IMG/VR virus record: IMGVR_UViG_3300035666_000039
Span: 1-45,715 of that record
Strand: one strand, 5' to 3'
Source: a virus
Length of the DNA stretch: 45,715 bases
Below the pieces are notes generated by a model that was not told the DNA's origin, made no database searches, and saw nothing but the letters and a program-made list of their open reading frames with translations. The translations under genes and the position numbers were made by a program. Shown here in pieces: positions 34,387 through 42,716 of this stretch (position 1 is the first letter of the stretch; the number at the start of each line of letters is the position of its first letter).

Positions 34387-35067
34387 GTGATTTCAAAAAG
34401 TAAATCTTCACCAAAGTCTCGGAGTAAAAGCAATAGAATATACGGTATGGGCTTAAAAGCATTAAGATATCAATATGGTATATTCAAACAGGAAGATTTA
34501 GCTAACGCTCTTGAATGGGAAAAACATCAAGTACGAGATAGAGAATGTGGTTATGCTTCGATTAGATTAGTAGATGTATACGCCTTTAGTAAGGCGTTTA
34601 ATATAACACCTAGAAATGTTTTAAAAGTTATAACAGAAAAAAAAGAAGAATTGACTTCTGTTAAAGATTTTGAATATTTCCTGACCACTTATAAGATGCA
34701 CATAAACGATAGTAAAGATGACTTCAAATATGATATGGAAGAGGGTAAAAGAACCGTACATGAATTAACTCCATTTCCTCTTAATGAAGTTACTATAAAA
34801 GAAACATTAACTAGACAAGGGCGTTGGTTAATGGCAACACGAATAAAGCAAGGTATGAGTTCACAATGGGTGTTCGCTATGAACCTTGGTTATAACCCTT
34901 CTTTCGTTCAACATCGTGAGAGTGGAGAGACTCCTATAAAGTTAGAAGAACTCATGGAAATCTCTAATATATGGAATATGAACTATTTGGATCTAGGAGA
35001 GATTTTATTATCCGAAGATGTTATAACTACGCAAGATATTCAACGCCTGAGAAACGAGTACTGTTAG
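34387..35067 (+). CDS. Tandem HTH (XRE-like) transcriptional regulator
   Basis: A 226-aa protein with two helix-turn-helix-like segments: LKALRYQYGIFKQEDLANAL with downstream helices (about 22-80), and a second, RWLMATRIKQGMSSQWVFA with ESGETPIKLEELMEI (about 145-205). An acidic linker lies between. The N-terminus is basic and serine-rich, suited for DNA contacts. It starts with a GTG (34387); an in-frame ATG at 34447 is an alternative. The gene stands alone on the plus strand among late minus-strand genes and overlaps the convergent protease gene by 4 nt. It probably controls late transcription. Confidence 0.72.
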   Translation: MISKSKSSPKSRSKSNRIYGMGLKALRYQYGIFKQEDLANALEWEKHQVRDRECGYASIRLVDVYAFSKAFNITPRNVLKVITEKKEELTSVKDFEYFLTTYKMHINDSKDDFKYDMEEGKRTVHELTPFPLNEVTIKETLTRQGRWLMATRIKQGMSSQWVFAMNLGYNPSFVQHRESGETPIKLEELMEISNIWNMNYLDLGEILLSEDVITTQDIQRLRNEYC

Positions 35068-35960
35068 GATCTTAAACAGCTTGCGGCAGGTAGTGCGCCT
35101 CTATTACAAATAGAGTGTTCTAACAATTCGTGTCTTTCTCCACCTAACGTGCAATATCTACTAAAGTTAAATGCCGTTACATCTATACCTTCAGCATTAC
35201 ACATATCCAACATCCAAGGTGAAGGTATCAAATGATCGCACGTGTAGATTGTCTTACCTTTAGAATCTTTAGTATTCTCGTAGAATGACACATCCCTATT
35301 GTATTTAGCACTACAGTCAGGACAAATAAAAATAGGTTTGTCTAGCTTACTACCTGTGGAACAATCATTGTGAATGCGATCATTCAAAGTTTTAGCTGTG
35401 TCAGAACCCGTAGGGATAGCTACGTTTAAGAATAACCAAATGTAGCCTTCATTTTGAATTATTTCTTGATTATATCCTCTATGACCACCACCATCGATGA
35501 TGCGATCTTCTACTGTACGTTCTCTGACGACTTTAGCATCAACAATAAAGCCTTTGGCAGCGTAACTATTAGCCATGTCATGATCTACTAGAAGAGGTCT
35601 TCCTACGGCTGTAGATGCTAGCTGTAACATTGAGCTAGGATGCCACCGACGAAGACCATAGTCCACTAGATTGTTACTGGCCATAAAAGGAACCATTGTC
35701 CAATCAGTAGACGTATATACATTACCCGTAAGTTTTGAAATAAGATCTAATTCATATTTATTGGGAAAACCAATTTGATTACGAATACCGTTTTCGTATT
35801 CTTCATCGTCTTCATCATTATCGGTTTCTTCTTCTTCCACTTCTATAGTAACCACGGTGCTACGTTGTAGTTCTAAAAGATCTTCGATAGATTTTTGAAC
35901 AGAATTGATAGTGGCCATCAATTCTTCGTTACTAATAGTAGAAGAAGATTCAGTCGTCAT
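35064..35960 (-). CDS. Prohead protease-like protein with zinc-binding insert
   Basis: A 298-aa protein. GRPLLVDHD (H127) and CSTGSK (S201) are placed like the His and Ser of HK97-type prohead proteases. A following cysteine cluster, CPDC (213-216) and CDH (241-243), matches zinc-binding inserts found in phage members of this family. An acidic N-terminal tract (DNDEDDEEY) precedes the domain. Its C-terminal part resembles the protein at 41382, a likely paralogue. It is encoded upstream of the capsid gene in the late direction and probably cleaves the capsid N-terminal domain. Confidence 0.65.
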   Translation of the reverse strand: MTTESSSTISNEELMATINSVQKSIEDLLELQRSTVVTIEVEEEETDNDEDDEEYENGIRNQIGFPNKYELDLISKLTGNVYTSTDWTMVPFMASNNLVDYGLRRWHPSSMLQLASTAVGRPLLVDHDMANSYAAKGFIVDAKVVRERTVEDRIIDGGGHRGYNQEIIQNEGYIWLFLNVAIPTGSDTAKTLNDRIHNDCSTGSKLDKPIFICPDCSAKYNRDVSFYENTKDSKGKTIYTCDHLIPSPWMLDMCNAEGIDVTAFNFSRYCTLGGERHELLEHSICNRGALPAASCLRS

Positions 35961-36034
35961 GATCCTACAGAATTACACTATTTTTCACAATAGTAAATTC
36001 CTACACACTTAAGGTATATAGATAGCCATTTGCC

Positions 36035-36355
36035 TTAATCTATAGAAATATTCCCCACCTTTTCACTTTCAAACGCCCACGGGGCTGTATATATATTCGA
36101 TGATGTCTTTTTATTGACTACAGTAAAGCGATAATCTTCATTGAACCAGATTGACCAACTATTATTAGCGGCGACACTACGAAAACGATAAAAGTATTTC
36201 TTTTGATCGCTATTCCAACATCTATCTATTTCTAATATCTCGGCCTGCAATGGACAAAATATAGACATACTCGGATCTGGAGTTTGTAGTTGTCCGTTTA
36301 AAAACTGTATACAATCGCCTATAGTTAATTCGCTAACGGTTGTTTTGTTAAGCAT
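36035..36355 (-). CDS. Hypothetical protein
   Basis: A 106-aa protein with alternating strands and several aromatic residues; the first part (SELTIGDCIQFLNG) and the strand FYRFRSVAANNSWSIW suggest a small beta-barrel. Function unknown. It lies in the late minus-strand segment between the endolysin and capsid protease genes. Confidence 0.55.
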   Translation of the reverse strand: MLNKTTVSELTIGDCIQFLNGQLQTPDPSMSIFCPLQAEILEIDRCWNSDQKKYFYRFRSVAANNSWSIWFNEDYRFTVVNKKTSSNIYTAPWAFESEKVGNISID

Positions 36356-36405
36356 CTTGTTTTATGATAGACTTTTTCAAGTATACCCTATCTAGTACAT
36401 AATTT

Positions 36406-36570
36406 ATGACCTTAACCGAAGCTCTCTTAGAAGAGATCCAATCCTACAAAAACATGTTAAGTGATTTATCACCAAACGATAATAGATCTTTTTGGGTATC
36501 ACGTCATTTAGCCAGACTTGCATTGGAATTGGAACTTACCAAAAACCATGTTAGAACTTTTGATTATTGA
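36406..36570 (+). CDS. Small hypothetical protein (plus-strand island, first gene)
   Basis: A 54-aa helical peptide starting at ATG 36406 with the sequence MTLTEALLEEIQSYKNML. It lies on the plus strand within the late minus-strand region and overlaps the next plus-strand gene by 23 nt, which supports both being real. Too short to assign; function unknown. Confidence 0.45.
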   Translation: MTLTEALLEEIQSYKNMLSDLSPNDNRSFWVSRHLARLALELELTKNHVRTFDY

Positions 36571-36760
36571 TCTAAACACGATCGCTGTTGTATTTGTTGT
36601 TAAAGAAGACCAGCGATCGCTAGATAGTTCTATAGAGGAAGAACTACAAATAGCGATCGCTGATTTTAAGGCGTCATCGGATTGTGTACGGGTCGAAACA
36701 CATATTGTTCGGCCCTCTTTCTTAATCTTTCACGACGTTTGCCAACCTCCTGATAATTAG
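36548..36760 (+). CDS. Small hypothetical protein (plus-strand island, second gene)
   Basis: A 70-aa protein starting MLELLIIDLNTIAVVF, with a hydrophobic N-terminal strand and an acidic centre. The sequence holds two HIP1 octamers. The ATG at 36548 overlaps the preceding small gene; a further in-frame start at 36518 exists. Function unknown. It converges on the gene at 36921-37232. Confidence 0.45.
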   Translation: MLELLIIDLNTIAVVFVVKEDQRSLDSSIEEELQIAIADFKASSDCVRVETHIVRPSFLIFHDVCQPPDN

Positions 36761-36920
36761 ACATCATCAACAAAAATTCTCTATTGTGCATTTTAGTGAA
36801 CCTCTTACGATCGTTTACACGATCTTAACATGGGGAGGAGATCTAATAGACAAGAAAATTGTTTTATGTTTTTCAAAAATATCAACAGCCATCTGATCTA
36901 AGATAGAACGCTACAACGGT
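36761..36920. other. Convergent intergenic segment
   Basis: 160 bp between convergent genes. A small hairpin, GATCGT with ACGATC around a TTAC loop, lies near 36810, without a clear T tract. No gene or other clear signal is visible in it. Confidence 0.4.
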
Positions 36921-37232
36921 TTAGCGATTCTCAGTTTCTAAAGAATCAGAATCAAATTTATCAGCGAGAAGGTATAAACCGCCCATACTTAACCAGTCCC
37001 AAGCATCTACCATGTAAAGAGAAAGATAAGAGGGACCACCACGATTTTGCACCTTGGCATAACCGTATATGGTTTCTCCGTCTTTCATTATGATACGATA
37101 TAGAAACTTGCCTGTGTGAGGCACATAAGCAGGTTCCACATATAATACATCAGGGTGAATAGCCCGTAGATGTGCGGGTTTATGACTGGCTTGGACGACA
37201 GATTTTAGGATGCTTATCTTTCGCTGATCCAT
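36921..37232 (-). CDS. Hypothetical protein
   Basis: A 103-aa protein with beta-strand character (GKFLYRIIMKDGETIYGY) and aromatic residues, ending in an acidic tail. No motif recognised. Just downstream of the endolysin gene in the late direction, so it could be a lysis accessory or virion protein, but nothing in the sequence shows this. Confidence 0.55.
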   Translation of the reverse strand: MDQRKISILKSVVQASHKPAHLRAIHPDVLYVEPAYVPHTGKFLYRIIMKDGETIYGYAKVQNRGGPSYLSLYMVDAWDWLSMGGLYLLADKFDSDSLETENR

Positions 37233-37319
37233 GACTCTACCTAAACCATAGTTAGATTATCTGATCTAAGACGCGATCTACAAATAGCAACAAACCGAAT
37301 TAACAAGTACAGAATACCG

Positions 37320-38066
37320 TTAACCGCCAGGATAAATCCATCTGGCATCACCAGATCTATCATCAACGTGTAGAAACTGCATACTGTTACTATATGCTAA
37401 ACCACCTCGCCATTCATCATTAAGAAGTCTATAAAGTTCTAAAGGCGATCGTCCAGGAATGGCTATATCTAACGCTTTGCCTTGAACGTGCATACTAAAA
37501 GGGGCACCTCCAACACGGGCATTAGTCTCAGGATCTCTGTAACCACTACGGATGATAATGGATTTTCCAAAACGATCGCATATCTTTTGAGCTTTTATAG
37601 AAATACTTATTAAATTCGCCACTACAGACGCATTAGCAGGACGACGATAATTACCAGAAGGTGTAAAATGTAACACTTCACCCCATGTAATATTAGGTGC
37701 ATTGCGATCGTGTACAGGTTGTCCTGACCAAGTTCTAACGCTGTTGCCAGGTAAAAGAAATGATACACCGAGATCCTTAGGCTTACTTACAGAAGAATCT
37801 ATAGGTTTATTGTCCATACTAAAACCGCTTTGATCTTCTATAGCACCTTTCCAAACATACCAAGTGTTTTTACCACTTTTGTGAATAGTTTTAGGATCAA
37901 TTTTTTCAATATCTAACGTGAAGACAATGTGACTCCCTTCTTCCCTATATGCTGCAATAGGAAAAGTCTTACCACGTTTGGCAATAGCGAGTTCTTCTTT
38001 ACCAATAGTGCTGCTATCTGCGGCACTAGGTTTTAGATATGTATCTGAAGTTGTGATAAGTTCCAT
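37320..38066 (-). CDS. Endolysin: SH3-like domain plus M15 peptidase (D-Ala-D-Ala carboxypeptidase type)
   Basis: A 248-aa cell-wall peptidase. The C-terminal M15 domain has the metal ligands H193 and D200 in SMHVQGKALDI, and H233 with D235 in FLHVDDR, followed by ARWIYPGG. The N-terminal half (TTSDTYLKPS, then IVFTLDIEKIDPKTIHKSG and TWYVW) is an SH3-like binding domain also seen in cyanobacterial M15 proteins. It should cut peptidoglycan cross-links, most likely for lysis. The nearest membrane candidates for a holin are at 40529 and 14532. Confidence 0.88.
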   Translation of the reverse strand: MELITTSDTYLKPSAADSSTIGKEELAIAKRGKTFPIAAYREEGSHIVFTLDIEKIDPKTIHKSGKNTWYVWKGAIEDQSGFSMDNKPIDSSVSKPKDLGVSFLLPGNSVRTWSGQPVHDRNAPNITWGEVLHFTPSGNYRRPANASVVANLISISIKAQKICDRFGKSIIIRSGYRDPETNARVGGAPFSMHVQGKALDIAIPGRSPLELYRLLNDEWRGGLAYSNSMQFLHVDDRSGDARWIYPGG

Positions 38067-38149
38067 GGCTATACAACGCTATTTACAAATACCATTTTAG
38101 CGTTTTAGCCTTTTATTTATTTATAACTAAAGACAATAAGATGTTTGGT

Positions 38150-39478
38150 TTATGCTACTAAAAGATCGCTATTATAAAAACAGTGTCCATCAATGAAAGG
38201 TATTTGTGTAACTGTAGAATCAAAAGTGTGCCAGTCATCTTTTGAAAAATGGGTAATAATAGTTACACCTTGTTGGTAATTACGTTCTACGCCATAACCA
38301 GGTAGTGTAGGGTCTTGTTTACCGATCATACCTGGACAAACACCCCACATTCTCTTGTATCTTATACCAGAATCCGTAGGTACAGGAATCATTTGTGAGA
38401 CCGTAGATTGTCTGTGGATATGTCCCATGACAACATTTGAATAATAAGCTTTCATTGTATCGGCGATCGCGTCTTTACCACATTTTTCGCCATGAGTATA
38501 AATCCAATCACGATGTTTCCATACGTTAGCTCCGCTAGTATAACCGTCGAAGCCTTCTTTAGTGAATCCACCGTGATAGATTATGTTCTTACCATCAAAG
38601 TCTAACATGTCAGATATGCTAGGGATGGTAAACGTAAATCCAGGAACGTCCACGACTGTTTTTATCGCCTCTCTTACATAGTCGCCAACTCTTTTATCGT
38701 GATTTCCTTCTATAACTCTAAATTCACAATCTGTAAGTTCTCTAATATCGTGAAAGAAAGTTGCTGCCGTCTGTAATGATTTTTGAGTATGACCTTTAAG
38801 ATCTACTCCATGAGGGTGACGACCAAATTCAGGAAAGTCTAATGTGTCACCTAACGCTACAATAAGATGTGGATTTAACAATTCTACCAACTTTAGAACT
38901 AGAACCAAAGCTTTTTCGTCATGGGTGGATACTAGATTTCCATTTACAGAACGATATCCAAAATGAATATCAGGTAATACTAATATGTTCTCTACGTTTT
39001 TTGGTCTAGTATCAGATTTATACGTTGATTTAGGTCTAGTCCATGTTACTTGTTGTAGACCAAATTCAATAGGATTAATTGTCTTAGGTACGATGTTAGC
39101 AGTAACACCAAAATTTTCGATTTGTGTAAGAGTGTCTTGACCTCCTTTGTCTCTAAGTTTCATAGAGGTCGTCCAACTCTTTACACGCCCATTAGTCATT
39201 GTGTAAGAGTCGGTATCTATACCCTTAGACTTTAGATACTCAATAGGATCTGCTGGAGATCCAATCGTTGTTATATTGGCCGTTATGATACCAGTTGCGT
39301 CATCTTTTTGTATATCAACTGTTACTTCAGTTTTAGAAACTCCTTGTTTACGACGATCGCGTTTTGCTTTGTAACGACAAGATTTACAATCCTTTCTATA
39401 TGTTCCGCGATCAGAACGAAGTTCAAACTTATCTATGGACAAAATTTCTTTACAAGTGTCACACTCTTTTGTTTCCAT
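38150..39478 (-). CDS. Calcineurin-like metallophosphoesterase with N-terminal zinc ribbon
   Basis: A 442-aa protein. The N-terminus has a zinc-ribbon pattern, CDTC (C6, C9) and CKSC (C31, C34), of a type often attached to phage nucleases. The C-terminal domain has all metallophosphoesterase motifs: PDIHFG (D170, H172), GDTLD (210-214), GNHD (258-261), THG (328-330) and GHIH (352-355). It should be an active dinuclear metal phosphoesterase; the substrate may be a nucleotide, nucleic acid or phosphoprotein. It lies in the late segment, which is unusual for DNA-metabolism enzymes. Confidence 0.88.
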   Translation of the reverse strand: METKECDTCKEILSIDKFELRSDRGTYRKDCKSCRYKAKRDRRKQGVSKTEVTVDIQKDDATGIITANITTIGSPADPIEYLKSKGIDTDSYTMTNGRVKSWTTSMKLRDKGGQDTLTQIENFGVTANIVPKTINPIEFGLQQVTWTRPKSTYKSDTRPKNVENILVLPDIHFGYRSVNGNLVSTHDEKALVLVLKLVELLNPHLIVALGDTLDFPEFGRHPHGVDLKGHTQKSLQTAATFFHDIRELTDCEFRVIEGNHDKRVGDYVREAIKTVVDVPGFTFTIPSISDMLDFDGKNIIYHGGFTKEGFDGYTSGANVWKHRDWIYTHGEKCGKDAIADTMKAYYSNVVMGHIHRQSTVSQMIPVPTDSGIRYKRMWGVCPGMIGKQDPTLPGYGVERNYQQGVTIITHFSKDDWHTFDSTVTQIPFIDGHCFYNSDLLVA

Positions 39479-39534
39479 AAGGATCCATAGAAAATAGTTG
39501 GAAAGTTATATTCTATTACAGGATACAGAAAAAA

Positions 39535-40146
39535 TCAAACTTCTTCTAAATCTTCGTCGTCGTTAATGCTGTAAAGAATAGGATTACCTTCTTGGTTAAT
39601 TAATTGAATACCTCCTTGCATAGCCCATTGATATTCATCAACCAAACGAAGTCCATTAGAATCTTTTACGCCATGGGCGATCGTTTTGATGGTATCACCA
39701 TCTGGTTCAATAATACGCAACAAGTGATAGTTCTCTTCCGGTCCCTCTATGATATAATTCTCCACGGGCACTGATGACAATACACCATCAACACAACTCA
39801 TCATGACTTGTATAGCCCATTCCTCAAACGATATTTCTTTTACGAAATTACGTTTAGATATACCATGAGCAATAGGTATCAGTCTCTTAGTTGTTACCAC
39901 TTCAGGTAGATCAAGATTATCTTCGTTAATCTCTTCCTCCATACGTTCTTCAAACAATCGAATAAGAAATATATTGTCTTCTCTCTGATAACAATATCCA
40001 TCAAAGCCAGATGGTATATCTCCTATTACAACGTTGAGTAGGTTGGCTTTAATAAGTTGTTCAGCTTTATTCTTCTTATTTAGAAAAGCTCCATAAGCAA
40101 GAATAGCTGCACTTCCTGAAATAAAACCGAGAATATATTGGATCAT
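39535..40146 (-). CDS. Membrane-anchored hypothetical protein
   Basis: A 203-aa protein with an N-terminal hydrophobic segment (YILGFISGSAAILAYGAFL) and an acidic soluble domain ending DDEDLEEV. One signal anchor and a soluble tail might suggest a lysis or virion role, but no family is recognised. It is 12 nt after the HNH nuclease gene in the late direction. Confidence 0.6.
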   Translation of the reverse strand: MIQYILGFISGSAAILAYGAFLNKKNKAEQLIKANLLNVVIGDIPSGFDGYCYQREDNIFLIRLFEERMEEEINEDNLDLPEVVTTKRLIPIAHGISKRNFVKEISFEEWAIQVMMSCVDGVLSSVPVENYIIEGPEENYHLLRIIEPDGDTIKTIAHGVKDSNGLRLVDEYQWAMQGGIQLINQEGNPILYSINDDEDLEEV

Positions 40147-40158
40147 AGATACTCCTCG

Positions 40159-40539
40159 TTATATACGTTTTAACATCCAACCGTTCTCGTAACTTATAGC
40201 AGGATTATCATGTATGTAACGATGACATACGTTATTTACAGCCATTAAGTTACCAGAATATATGAGAAGTGGAATGCTATCGATAAAATGTCCTTGAATG
40301 ATTTCCACTAATTGTGGACTATATAGCAAGAGTTCCTCCTTTATAGAATCTCTATCTAGACGTATAACACCTTGTCTCCCTCTTTTATGGTGTACTGTAT
40401 CACTGTATAATTTATCACAATGTTGACACCTTGTAAAAGATTGGAGAACACGAATCTTAACTTCATCATTGTAAAAATTCAGTAAAGTCTTTTTTAGATG
40501 TTCTCTATTTTTATGACGATCGCTTTGTTTAGACTTCAT
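40159..40539 (-). CDS. HNH endonuclease
   Basis: A 126-aa nuclease. It has CQHC (C38, C41), the VHHKRGR box (H50, H51), and CHRYIHDNP (C105, H106, H110) followed by a YENGW helix. This is the layout of phage HNH nucleases, with an extra segment between the boxes (about 60-98). Many tailed phages carry an HNH nuclease next to the terminase and portal to help packaging; here no terminase is visible. It could also be a homing-type nuclease. Confidence 0.82.
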   Translation of the reverse strand: MKSKQSDRHKNREHLKKTLLNFYNDEVKIRVLQSFTRCQHCDKLYSDTVHHKRGRQGVIRLDRDSIKEELLLYSPQLVEIIQGHFIDSIPLLIYSGNLMAVNNVCHRYIHDNPAISYENGWMLKRI

Positions 40540-40795
40540 TATTCAGCTTCTTGATTTTATATATTACATAGGGCCATCCAAACAACGATAGCACAAACCA
40601 TTTTATCCAAAAATGAGAAGAGAATATCTTTTCAGCACTATTACCAAACTCCAAGCCTAATATAACAAATAATCCTTCATCGTTGATAATCAACGCCGTT
40701 AAGACCAATAATAGTAGGAGTGTTGTTAAAACCACACCTACCAGTAGGTATGACACACAAAGCTCAAATATCACACTAAAAATTTGGCTATACAT
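40529..40795 (-). CDS. Small membrane protein, possible holin
   Basis: An 88-aa protein with a long hydrophobic N-terminal stretch (LCVSYLLVGVVLTTLLLLLVL), a second hydrophobic segment (FWIKWFVLSLFGWPYVIYKI) and a basic C-terminus. Two membrane spans fit a class II holin, and the endolysin gene is about 2.5 kb downstream in the same direction. It overlaps both neighbours (25 nt with 40771-40995, 11 nt with the HNH gene). The role is inferred from architecture only. Confidence 0.58.
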   Translation of the reverse strand: MYSQIFSVIFELCVSYLLVGVVLTTLLLLLVLTALIINDEGLFVILGLEFGNSAEKIFSSHFWIKWFVLSLFGWPYVIYKIKKLNNEV

Positions 40796-40995
40796 GGTAA
40801 TACTGTAACACTCTTGTTAGATAGATGTTTCTCAGCTCTGTGAATAGCCGACAACTCATTTCGCGCCCATATAGCGATAATGGTGCGATCTAGGAATCGA
40901 TTGTGTTTTCTACTGTAGCGATCGCACTGAACCCAATACAACTGCTGGCGTAACAACCTACGCCACAATCTTTGGATTTTAGTGATTAACCACAT
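40771..40995 (-). CDS. Small basic hypothetical protein
   Basis: A 74-aa, strongly basic protein (RLWRRLLRQQLYW near the N-terminus) that could bind nucleic acid or membranes. It contains a HIP1 octamer. Overlap with the membrane protein gene suggests coupling. No known family. Confidence 0.5.
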   Translation of the reverse strand: MWLITKIQRLWRRLLRQQLYWVQCDRYSRKHNRFLDRTIIAIWARNELSAIHRAEKHLSNKSVTVLPCIAKFLV

Positions 40996-41087
40996 GCGCC
41001 ACTAGGATATGTTTTAAGAATCATAACACAGCAAGAGAAACGTGTGTTAGCATAATAGCTATGTTGTTGGAACTTTAATACTATATT

Positions 41088-41396
41088 ATGCTACCGGAAC
41101 TGATACTCATTTCTGACATACACAGGAGTCTGTTAGAAGCTACGTTCATCTCGTACATAGATGAGGATCTAAACGAACTAGATGAACTGTGGTACGAACA
41201 GTGCGATAACGAACAACAAAAACAAATAGACAAAAAAGGTAAATACGAATTCTACATTAAACCTATGTTAGATCTAGGTTTGATAGAATTGAATACTAAG
41301 AAAAGACTATATTATTGTACAGAGGAAGGAAAAACAGTACTCCTTAGATTGAGCGAAGATTTTCCTATGTATAGAGAAGGATTAATCGATTACTAA
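41088..41396 (+). CDS. Small hypothetical protein, winged-helix-like
   Basis: A 102-aa acidic protein on the plus strand within the late region. The C-terminal part (IKPMLDLGLIELNTKKRLYY then CTEEGKTVLLRL) has the helix-strand-strand pattern of winged-helix proteins, so a regulatory role is possible. It overlaps the convergent Tudor/protease-like gene by 15 nt at the 3' end. No direct evidence for DNA binding. Confidence 0.55.
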   Translation: MLPELILISDIHRSLLEATFISYIDEDLNELDELWYEQCDNEQQKQIDKKGKYEFYIKPMLDLGLIELNTKKRLYYCTEEGKTVLLRLSEDFPMYREGLIDY

Positions 41397-42650
41397 ATCA
41401 ACACTATCCACATCTTGTGAATCAAGAATAACATAGTCGTTGAAATGAAATGCGTCACCCACAATGTCCTGTATAGGAGTAGACGCTGCTAAGTGTGGAC
41501 AAGAAAACGTTCTATTGTTGTGTTCGTCTTCATAATAAGTATCCACACGTACTTGATCGCCTGATTTTAGCATTTCGCAATTAGGACAGCGGAGATGAGG
41601 TTTATATAGAGAAATAGTAAATGATACACTCTTATAAACCTTATCTTCAATGTTCTTAAACAATGTAGAACTACGAGAAACAGCGATCGCTAATACCAAC
41701 GAAGCTAATCCTTCTTTCTCTATAATCTCTTTGTTATGATCGCTAAAGCCTTCAGAATTTTCGTCGATAACAACTGAACTGGATAAGATAAAATTGTCAT
41801 CGTCTACGACAAGATTCTCTCCTACGAGATTAGCTCCAATCATAGTTAACAACTTCACATCTAACTTGCGATCGTTCTGATTGACAAGGTTATTAGCGAT
41901 GTTTAGTTTTACGATAACCCAATTATCAGCGATCGTACTTTCATCTGTTAATTCACGTATCTGGGTGAGTTCTTTCTCAGTTACATCTGTAGCGTTCGAG
42001 AAAGCTTTATAAAACTCGTCTTCTGAAACGTCTAACACAAAACGTCTTGAATTATCTGAGGACGTAACACTCTTGTTAGAGGATTTACTAGGATCATAAG
42101 CCCAATTCTTTAACGATATGTCACGTTTACTAGGACACTCTTTAGAAACAGGTTCTCCATTAGGCATATTCTTCATACGACTTACAAAACTAATGGTTCT
42201 GTTAGCCCATCTAATATGCTTATTAGTCCACTCTGCCTTTTTAGTTTTTAGAAGTTCTAAATTTCTTTTAATTGGAGCGCGAGACACAGAAGCTTTCCTG
42301 CTACATTCGGTTTCTGACCATCTTTGCAATTCAGAAGCCGACATATTTACAGCATCTCTATATTTTCCATATACTTCGTCCAGTCTGTCACTATCGACAG
42401 CTCTTTTGGATTCGATAGGTTGGATTTTCGTTAAAGCAGAACCTTTATGACCAACCAATGTATCAGTAGGTTCAGAATCTCTATAGACTCTAATTTGATA
42501 AGCCGGATCTTCTGGAGTTCCTTCGACTTTCACATCAATATCTGGCACAAGACCATCAGTGACTTTTTTAGTTATTTTACCTCTAGCTCTACCACCACTA
42601 GAGTTCCAACTTACAAACTCACCTACTTTGAAATCTTTTGGATTAGCCAT
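41382..42650 (-). CDS. HVA1/Tudor-like domain fused to prohead-protease-like domain
   Basis: A 422-aa protein. Residues 1-80 (FKVGEFVSWNSSGG, then PEDPAYQIRVY and HKGSALTKI) match the HVA1-type Tudor domain (DUF2945). A helical linker follows. The C-terminal domain resembles the prohead protease at 35064: SVSFTISLYKP (S341/S343), CPNC (355-358) and CPH (384-386). The place of the catalytic His is VVDDD, so this copy may be inactive or use other residues. Located directly after the portal gene, it could be a protease, scaffold or both. The pairing of Tudor and protease-like domains is unusual. Confidence 0.62.
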   Translation of the reverse strand: MANPKDFKVGEFVSWNSSGGRARGKITKKVTDGLVPDIDVKVEGTPEDPAYQIRVYRDSEPTDTLVGHKGSALTKIQPIESKRAVDSDRLDEVYGKYRDAVNMSASELQRWSETECSRKASVSRAPIKRNLELLKTKKAEWTNKHIRWANRTISFVSRMKNMPNGEPVSKECPSKRDISLKNWAYDPSKSSNKSVTSSDNSRRFVLDVSEDEFYKAFSNATDVTEKELTQIRELTDESTIADNWVIVKLNIANNLVNQNDRKLDVKLLTMIGANLVGENLVVDDDNFILSSSVVIDENSEGFSDHNKEIIEKEGLASLVLAIAVSRSSTLFKNIEDKVYKSVSFTISLYKPHLRCPNCEMLKSGDQVRVDTYYEDEHNNRTFSCPHLAASTPIQDIVGDAFHFNDYVILDSQDVDSVDLVID

Positions 42651-42716
42651 GATACTCTAAATGTTCTATAGATAGATTAGAGAAGATTGGATCATTCATC
42701 GTACAAAGATAGCAAT

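Noticed and set aside
42118-42671. Plus-strand frames of 110 and 74 codons opposite the Tudor/protease-like gene
   Set aside because: Shadows of a clear minus-strand gene with recognisable domains; no own start signals.
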